This document shows positions 56,470-64,000 of a stretch of DNA of 64,000 bases, one piece after another. A model generated the notes under the pieces. It saw only the letters and a program-made list of their open reading frames with translations. It had not been told where the DNA came from and did no database searches. This stretch comes from Hemileia vastatrix (Eukaryota; Basidiomycota; Pucciniomycetes; Pucciniales; Zaghouaniaceae). The DNA lies in assembly GCA_030280995.1 (NCBI GenBank), contig JASXTE010000011.1, positions 26,520,817 to 26,584,816 of the forward strand, written 5' to 3'. Position 1 is the first letter of the stretch. Every line of letters starts with the position of its first letter. The translations under genes and the position numbers were made by a program.

Positions 56470-57842
56470 CTATCTCTTTCCTCCTACCAAATAGCTTACC
56501 AAAATACATTTAAAACATCTCTTATATATCATTTTACATTTTTCCACTGTTATATGTATAAAGCCTGTTTCACCAAAAATCTGGAGGTGGTCCATTTGGG
56601 GTTTATTTCCCATAAATAATTTGAAAGGTTTAGCTTTGTTGAATATGGAGCTTGGAATCCTATTGTAGATATTAGAAGCCCACATATATGCCCTGCCCCA
56701 GAAAGATTCAGGGAGATTACTTTTGACCAATAAAGTTTTTCCACTATCAGAGATGGTCCAGTTAAAAATTTTGGCATTGCCATTGTGTCCATGGGTGTAA
56801 GGCATGCACTTTTTATGCTTTATACCTTTAGAAGTGAGATAAGTCTTGACTTGCTTATTCACATACTTGGTGCCATTGTCAGTGCATAGGGTCTTAACTT
56901 TTTTTTCAGTAACATTCTCAAGCCAATTAATTGATTTGACCAAACTTTTAAATACATCTTGTTTGCTTTTTAGTAATTCACATACTTGGAAGGAGTTTAA
57001 AGATCTCTGTATGTGATTATGTAAATAAAGCCCTCTGGGGTTGGTTCCATAGGTCCAATTAAGTCTGTCAGGATTATGTCCGAAATTTCTAGAGGTCTGT
57101 CTTATGGCTTCCAAATTTTATTTTGTTGTCTCCCACTTTTGGCAATTTTACATGAGTAGCAATCAATAAAAACTGGTGGTAAATATTTTGGCGGGTGGTT
57201 AGAGCCTCCAAAGTGAAGAAAAATTTTGATGCACTTAAGACTTCAGTGACAAAGGTGTTTGTGCCATAAAATTAGTCCATTGTTATCACTGTGACTAATT
57301 GGGTTTATTGATGTGGCTAGGCAAGTACTTTCACTTAAAAACTCAATTGTGGAGCTCTCAACTTCTCCTTTTAACAGTGGACATGGCAAGAGCCATTTTC
57401 TATCTTTATATGTGGAGGAAAAAAGTTCTTTTCAATGCTTGTCTAGAATTTTAAAATTTTTGCCCCTACTCCCAATTTTTCCACCTGCTTCAATAATGGC
57501 TTCTGAGGATATCAAAGTGCCATTGGACTTGTCACAGTAAAGGATGCCTTGTAGAATCATACAATGGCCATTGCTATTTGTAAAGTGCATCGCTCCTGCC
57601 CCTGTAATATAGCAAATGTTAGTAGTATCAGTGGCAACATTCAATCATTTAGGTTTCTGAAATGTTTGAAATTCAACTAACTTGTTTAAATCACCAGTCA
57701 GATTGTGCAAAGAAACCAAGTCAAGAATGGGTTCAGAAAATGAATAGGAAGCATGTGATAGGCTAACCTCCATGCTTGGTTCATCAGCTTTTGTGACTGC
57801 CTTGTCATTCAATTCAGTAACTTTGACAATGGGAGTCGTCTG
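56470..57842 (-). pseudogene. Second Copia pol fragment: protease to integrase
   Basis: On minus: a Gag-protease linker (57842-57650), a protease with ITGAGAMHF where D-S/T-G is expected (57644-57432), a damaged zinc segment (about 57310-57110), and an integrase core (57114-56470) with VKTLCTDNGTKYVN, MPYTHGHNGNAK and LPESFWGRAYMWASNIYNR. The integrase E after HGHNGNA (normally ...NG.AER) reads K-I-F, so the catalytic glutamate is lost. It is not the same copy or subfamily as the element at 22402. It is cut at 57863 by an LTR. Confidence 0.85.
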
Positions 57843-57862
57843 GCTGTGTCAGAGAGGGTATC

Positions 57863-58420
57863 TGTCACCAGACAGCCTATGCAGAAGTTTGTGGGTGTTC
57901 CTGAGCAAGTGAGATTTGAAAAGGTAAATTGAAAACTACTTCAAAGCACAGAGGAATACTTCAAGGAAGTGATTTAAAGATATGTAAAAGAAAAATTGAT
58001 ACTGATTTGAGATAGGTTTAAGAGAATCTTAATGTATTTTTTAAAGCAACACTAAATATTCTGGATAATCTCACAAAAGTTTGGAAATTAATAATCAAAG
58101 AAAAGATTTAGATATTTAGGATTTATTAAAATTTATTATTAAGAAAGGTAGGAAACAATAATAGTCTTATATAATTTCAACCACTATCAAAACAATATTA
58201 TAATTAAAATCTAAGGAATTTCAAACCCATCCAACCAATTATATAGATAACTCAACCTTGCATTGACCTCTTTAATAAATCATCATTGCCCTATCAAAGA
58301 CCCTCCAATATAACCCATAGATCCTTTGACCATACTCTCTACTCCTACTAACAGGCCTTAATATCCTCAGATAAACAATTACCCACACTTAGAATATTCC
58401 ATTGAGTATATTACAAATAC
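57863..58420 (+). repeat. Diverged LTR, family E, copy 1
   Basis: TGTCACCAGACAGCCTATGC onward aligns with 61323 onward (TGTCACCGGACAACCTACGC) for about 550 bp, then similarity fades. A TATAAAA at about 58641 suggests the LTR extends to roughly 58740, but I cannot place its 3' end. It is much more diverged than copy 2. 58421-58889 has nothing else recognised. Confidence 0.65.
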
Positions 58421-58889
58421 ACTGTGCATTTGCTTAAGATTGAAAAGTAAAAGCATATGATTTACTAATTCAGAATTCAAGACTTAGATAACACGCTCAA
58501 ATCAAGACACACAAAAGGAAATGCAGTTGCTATGTAAATTTTACTTCTGTGCTTCACATATAGATTTTTGTACTGGATTATGGACTAAAAGGTTGACTTT
58601 TACTTTGAGTGTCACATGGTGCATGACAGATGTCCAGGTATAAAATGCAAGCTCTGTTGAGCATGAGAACTCTTTATTAACTTTATATCTTTTACTTCTT
58701 GAACTCAAAAAAATGAAATATATATATAAATTTTATGCATTAACATCAAGATCCCTCTCCAGCTCTACCTCATCCCTGTGAAGACGGCAGTATTCCCACT
58801 TGAAAACTTAAATCAACATGAACAGCTTGTACAGCCATAGACCTATTCTGAATCAAGAGTACTGGTTCTTCAGGTCCTCAAAAGAAGTT

Positions 58890-59705
58890 CAAATTTTGTT
58901 CATGGCGTCAATTCACTTGTGATGCATTGGAAAAAAATGCAATCACTGAAGGGCAATTTACTTTGACTAAGTTTTAGTTGATTTCTAAATATCAAGATTT
59001 TGTAAAAGATATATGGGAAGTGCCTATTGAGAATAATTCAATAGTTGATGGAGAAGATTACATGCTAAGTCAGGGGGAGAGAAAGGAGATATCCAGTTGG
59101 GTTGCCAATATTAATTTGGAAAAGTGACCAATGTATCAGGAAGAGGAACTTGATGAGCTCCTCAAAGATGGGTCAGAGCAGGTAGTTGAGGTAGCTACTA
59201 CCCCAGAACAACAACAATTGGTTATTGAGGATGAGGATGATGAAGCATTGGAGATAGTTAGGACCACCAATCCCACTCTGTTCCTTAATTCAGATCCTGA
59301 ATTTGAAGTAAGAAGTTTGAATTTGAATTTGTTTTTATTTAGAAGATGACTGATTCATTTTTGTTTCAGAAGGTAAAAATAAGTGAAGAACTTCCTGTTG
59401 AATTGGTAAATGATCCTGCTTTCAAACTTCAACTTGAAGTAAAGAGACCAATTGAAGCTGGTACTTCACGGGTTGAGATCCCCAAACTCATCATGATTGA
59501 TTAAATTGAGGAAGGTGAATTGGATCAGGTGTGGTCCAGAAAGCCTTGTTGAGCTTGTCAAACCATATTCTTGGAAAATTTATGCAACAAAGTGAATAGA
59601 ATTATTAATGTGGTGTCATATGATGTAGCTGAAGAATTGCTGGATATTGGAGAAGTGAAGGTGTTTGAAAAAGTAGGAAAGAGATTTTTAGAGTGGTGGA
59701 AGGAA
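58890..59705 (+). pseudogene. Spliced coding remnant of unknown family
   Basis: A frame with two internal stops reads SWRQFTCDALEKNAITEGQF then KYQDFVKDIWEVPIENNSIV and an acidic segment (DGSEQVVEVATTPEQQQ...EDEDDEALEIV). At 59308 GTAAGA opens a 62-nt intron ending TTTCAG (59369), phase 0, followed by KVKISEELPVELVNDPAF and, after more stops, VSYDVAEELLDIGEVKVFEK. It is plainly an old protein gene; the compact acidic sequence and its place after an LTR suggest a retroelement product, but I do not recognise it. Confidence 0.5.
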
Positions 59706-60609
59706 TGAAGGGTTTGATTCAAAGATAGATGGAAGAGAATATTTTAAAGTATAAAGAAGAAAATAAAATGAAGAAAAAGAAAAGAAAAATAGAGATTTTA
59801 TATAGTTTGTTTTGAATATATTTTTAGATTTATTTTGCTTTTTTGGATTAAAAGTTTATTTGAAAAGAAAGAAAAAAATTTTGTAATGAGATTGAAGAAA
59901 AAAGGAAGAACATTTTTTTATGTTATTTATTTTATTTTATTTGAATTTACTTTTTTTGAAGTTTTAATTTTATTTTATTTGTTTAAATAAGAAAAAAGGA
60001 AGAAAGATAAAAAAATGTTGTTTAGAGAATTTTTAAAAAGAAGGAAATTTGTTTTATAAATAAAATTTTATAGAAAAAAAAAGATTTCAGTTTTGAAGAT
60101 GATTGAGAGAGAAGATATGGGTTGAGTTGGTTTGTGGAAATTTCTATGGTTTGAGAAAAAAAATTTTTAGAAAAAAAAATGAAATAAAGAAAGATTTTAC
60201 AGTTGAGTTGAAGTTTTCAATAAAAGGGAATAGAAAAGAAATAAAACATAATATGATGTAATAAATTTTAGAAAAAAAGAAATTTTGATTTTTTTGATTT
60301 CATGTGTTTTTATTTTAATTCATTATTTTAATTTATTTTATTTTAATTTTGATTTAAAATTAATTTATTTTCAATTATTTTATTATATTTTTTTTTTTGA
60401 TTTTGATTTTAATTTATCTTGATTTTAAACTATTTTAGGGTATTAAAAAAATGAAAATGAGAAAAAAGAAAAAAGAAAATATATAAAATTTAAATTTTGA
60501 TTTAAAAAGAAAGAGAGAAGATAAAATGTTTTTAAAATTTAAGGGAAGAAAATTGAGTTTAAGGTTTAAGTTTTTTTAGGGTATTTTAAATGAATAGATT
60601 TTAAAAGTT
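59706..60609. other. Extremely AT-rich spacer
   Basis: Purine-rich then T-rich low-complexity sequence (GAAAAAGAAAAG types, then TTTTATTTTAATTT types). No feature identified. Confidence 0.55.
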
Positions 60610-61322
60610 CAGGAGCATTTGAAACATTAACGGCTGGTTCCTAGGATTTTTTATTCAAGTAATCAAGGTAACCTTCCCATTCTACAAGGTATTGAAGCTT
60701 CCACTTTTGCTTTCTTGAATCAAGAATCCAACTTACTTCCCACTGTAAATGATCTTCTAATTTGACTGGTTCTGGAGGAGGTTGGTTCTTGCCTGGGTTT
60801 ATTTCTCAAGAAAGTTCTAGAAGAGATACGTGAAATACAGGGTGAATTGATTGCCATTTTAAAGGTGACATGAGTCAAAATGTATTTTTAGAGACTTCAG
60901 CATTAATTTAAAATGGACCCAAGCACTTTTCAGATAGTCTCTTTGATGGTTAAGTTGTTCAAATATTTTTAGCATCAAGCCATACTATGTCACCTGGTTT
61001 TATAAGTGGATCAGATTGTCAATGGTTGTCAGCCTGTTACTTATACCTTTGATTTTCCACTTTCAGTTTAGATTGAGGTTTTCCTTGAAGTTGTGAAATT
61101 GTTCAAAGATAGTTTTCAGCAAGATGATTGATTCCTACATAAATTGGATTGAATCAAGGATGTTGTCCATAGATTGTTTAAAAAGGAGATGGTTTTTTCA
61201 AAGAATGTGTCGAGTTGTTGTAAGCAAATTTGGCCAATGGTAATCATATGGTCCAATTGTCTTGTTGATACTTGAAATACATTCAAAGATATTGTTTGAG
61301 TATTTAGTTGATTCTTTCAATT
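60610..61322 (-). pseudogene. Ty3/Gypsy integrase C-terminus and chromodomain, truncated
   Basis: On minus in broken frames: YQQDNWT and LPLAKFAYNNSTHS (integrase end), a PGD-like LWLDAKNI region, VFHVSLLE, then PPPEPVKLEDHLQWEVSWIL and the chromodomain core KWKLQYLVEWEGY near 60680. It differs from elements 1 and 2, so it is another Gypsy lineage. The 5' side is cut precisely at 61322/61323 by the LTR of family E, showing the LTR element is younger. Confidence 0.82.
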
Positions 61323-63138
61323 TGTCACCGGACAACCTACGCACAAGGTTGAGGGTGTTCCTGGAAGTGAGATGGAGGGAGGAGTTTAGAAAATTTTTTG
61401 AAGCACAGAGGAAATGTTTGAGGAAGTGATTCAAAGATGACTCAAAGGAAGAGCTACTGCTTTGAGATATGTTCAATAAGAATCTCAATATAATTTAAGA
61501 TAATACTAATATTCTTAGGATCTCACAAAGGGTTGTAAACTCAATAATTAGAGATTTAAGTTTTAGAAAAGATTACTGAGAAAATAAGGAAATGTACAAT
61601 AATAATGATTTAGCTTGAAGTTTTACCACTAATAACTATAGATACGTTTTATCATTTAATTCTAAAGGAATGTCAAACCAAATTCCAACCCCTTTTATAT
61701 CCATTACTCCTCCTCACATTGAACTCATACCCATCCATCATTCTGCACACCACAGACCTCCAAAAATACACCTGTTACACCTGGACCCTCCTCATTAACA
61801 TCCGTTAAACATTTAATCCTCCACTAACCATCCCGTCCATGCTCACTAACCCTGTTAATAACCCACAGATAATTAATAAACCTTTTAGTGGAATATCACA
61901 TTGACTATTGCGCTGTGCGTTGTGGTACGGGCCTTGCAGGTAGCATAATTTTAGACCAATCAGCGCGCGTAGTCCAGGAAGAACAAAGGAAGTTAGCCAG
62001 TAGGAAGTGCTAAAATATAATATGTATTTGTGTGTTTCAAAGAACAAAGGAAATGGAAGCGCGGAAAAGGATTAAGGGTCTGTGCACTCAGATTTTTCAG
62101 CGAGATGTGCCGCACAATGGGGAATTTTGTGTTATTGATTTAGGACCGTAAAGCGCTAAACAATATGGATTTGGACTTTCCAATAATTATGTGTTACGCA
62201 TTAAGAAAAGAGTTATGGCTTAAGGATGACTCAAGTGCATAGTATACTGTACCACGGCTAGTTGGGTAACTTACTGAAACAGGTAATAAGGGAGGCTAAC
62301 TAGTTAAGTGAATTGTCAGGACTATGAACTTAGTATTAAAGAAAGGAGAGTGGGGACTCAATCACAAAACTACCCAAGAGTCAAGGGGGCTAGGATCAGC
62401 ATTGGAATGGGTCAAAACTGAAAATAGCGCTGAAACAAAAACGAAGGTATATTCAAAAGCGCATATGTGGAGTATGAGTGAAACAAGTTAATACTAGTGT
62501 TAGTAATCATAGGGTATGTTTTATGCACCGTAGTTGTTACAAGCAGTTTACGTAGTTTACTAATAGATTAGCTATTGTTTTACTAATATGGCGCTAGAGC
62601 CAGCGCTGAAGATCTACTAGGGAACTGTGTCTTGAGTACTGGAAAAATATAAAAAGGAGGACTATTTGATAAAGATAGAGAGTTTTCAAAGAGAAGATAT
62701 ATATATATATAATTAAAATAGAATAGTGAATTAGAGATATTTTCTGAGTCTTTTATCATTTGTGCATCGGTGTGTGTATTTCATATAGCATAGTGAAAGA
62801 GTGCAACATAGAGAGAATATATAGATTTAGTAGGATTGACTATGATTAGAGTTATTTTATTGCTATAATAAGGCATATTCAAAGAGAGCGCTTCAAGAGG
62901 GAGTAGCTGTGGATATTAGCGCTTATTAAGAATAGAAATATCCAGATAGTAATACTTGTTTTCCTGATCTCTAAAACTCATATCTCATCTTATAAAATTT
63001 CTAATCAAATATTAGTGTTACACATTATTGTGCTGTCTTTAAAAATAAGAGTGGCAGGCACTTCTTTTTAGAAATTGAAGAGGAGAACCAACCCATTTTT
63101 CATTGTGTCTACTGCTTATTACTTTAGAACAGTCTACA
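61323..63138 (+). repeat. 5' LTR of a retrotransposon running off the window (family E, copy 2)
   Basis: 1816 bp from TGTCACCGGACAACC to AGTCTACA, partner in its first part of 57863. It contains TATAAAAAGGAGG at about 62648 and GC-richer blocks than its surroundings (61900-62160). It is followed after two bases by a primer-binding-site-like sequence. The 3' partner would be beyond 64000, so the length is judged from the ends TG...CA and the primer site. Confidence 0.7.
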
Positions 63139-63140
63139 AT

Positions 63141-63158
63141 TGGTGTCCCAACAGTGGC
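63141..63158 (+). promoter_or_regulatory. Primer-binding site of the family E element
   Basis: TGGTGTCCCAACAGTGGC begins with TGG (complement of the tRNA CCA end) two bases after the LTR, the expected place and form for a tRNA 3'-end primer site. The tRNA is not assigned. Confidence 0.65.
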
Positions 63159-64000
63159 ATAATTGTAACTAGTATTTTTGATTATATTGTTTGGTTTTAA
63201 GGGTTTCGTCAAGAGGACATAATCAAGCTGGTGCTTAAGCAGAAGAGTCGTAGGGTCTAAAATGAGTGGATCAATAAGCCGTTATCAGAAGATAGCGTTG
63301 TGGTGATCCAAACCTGGGTAGGCCTTTGGAGTGCATATTTGGGGGTATTTGGTATGTAGAGTGTTATTGGGGTTATGGTGTTATTAGTGTTTTTTTTCAT
63401 CTTTAGGTGATAGTTAGTAGTGTTTATGGAGGCTTAAGCTAGGGTCACTTATTATGTCTCAGCTTAATGTCCTTTCTTTTCTTTTCATTTTGGTATCCCT
63501 TATGGGTGGTTACCTTGTTTTATAAGGTAGTTATGGTGTTATTATTGGTATTTATTGGATGTTTATTGCTTAGTGGTGCTTATTTAGGCTTAAGCTAGGG
63601 TCACTTATTATGTCTCAGCTTATTATCTTTTATTTTATTTTCATTTTGGTATGTCTTATGTGTGTTTATTTGGTTTATTAGTGAAGTTATGGGTTTTTAG
63701 GGTTTTTATTGGTTGTATGGGTGTTTTAGGGCCTAGAAGCAGCCTGCCTGCCCCTAGGCGGCACCTCCCATGTCAGGCGGCCCGCCCACCTCTGTTTTAG
63801 AAGTTTGGGGAGCGCTTCTGGAGGGTTTTTATTCAATTTGGCTGGATTTTGGGTGGGGAATTGGTCAGGGTGGTCTGTGCACTGGCTGTATGATGCATGT
63901 GTGGGAAGATTTTTAGGGAATCACCTTATCTCTTTAACTCATCGCCTCTCTGCTCCTCACTTTCTCATTGGCTTGTGTTTTGTTGGAATATATTACTGCT
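63159..64000 (+). other. Leader/start of the family E element, with a tandem repeat
   Basis: An ATG at 63261 opens only 14 codons before TGA, possibly a short first exon as in elements 1 and 2. From about 63355 to 63690 a unit of about 159 bp occurs twice (GGCTTAAGCTAGGGTCACTT at about 63431 and 63590). 63720-63810 is a GC-rich island (GCCTGCCTGCCCCTAGGCGG). No gag domain is visible before the window ends. Confidence 0.5.

Overview
The window looks like a TE-rich, AT-rich fungal chromosome segment, most probably a rust fungus (Pucciniales) or a close basidiomycete relative. The reasons are short GT-AG introns of about 55-120 nt with CTAAC-like branch sites, Crh-like GH16 cell-wall enzymes, fungal Ty3/Gypsy elements with chromodomains, and PIF/Harbinger elements carrying a TET/JBP-like dioxygenase. 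The taxon is an inference; nothing here is diagnostic.

Only two ordinary host genes are convincing: a tandem pair of secreted GH16 proteins at 30845-32041 and 32935-34151, with the same five-exon structure. Almost everything else is mobile DNA, much of it nested.

Left third (1-27 kb): degenerate coding remnants, then two Ty3/Gypsy elements head to head. Element 1 (2567-11329, minus strand) is decayed. Element 2 (11591-20781, plus strand) is young: its 1141-bp LTRs differ at only two positions I could find, and it has a perfect AAAGG target duplication. Both have the same spliced 5' gag structure, with two open reading frames overlapping. A Harbinger-type terminal remnant (to 22394) and a dead Ty1/Copia element (22402-27020) follow.

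Middle (27-34.5 kb): a broken Tc1/mariner element, a 453-bp CACTA-ended MITE, the GH16 pair and a small CACCA-ended MITE.

Right centre (34608-55221): a three-level nest. Harbinger copy B (TSD ATT) is split by a 14.4-kb CACCA-ended element C (TSD AGA), which is itself split by a second, more complete Harbinger copy A (38665-45159, TSD AAT). Copy A carries, in order, a DDE transposase, a giant C-rich/G-rich inverted repeat, a TET/JBP-like 2-oxoglutarate dioxygenase gene, 93-bp tandem repeats and a Myb/SANT-like gene on the opposite strand. Copy B retains pieces of the same modules, so the dioxygenase is a family cargo and not a chance insertion. C also holds a satellite of about 315-bp units built on perfect palindromes, with an inverted terminal unit. 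B has in addition received a solo LTR and a 260-bp MITE.

Right end (55-64 kb): Harbinger-like termini, a second small CACCA MITE, a second dead Copia, two divergent LTRs of one family (the second followed by a primer-binding site and running off the window), and a Gypsy integrase remnant.

Several reading frames break at A-homopolymers by one base, so assembly errors should be excluded before calling those genes dead.
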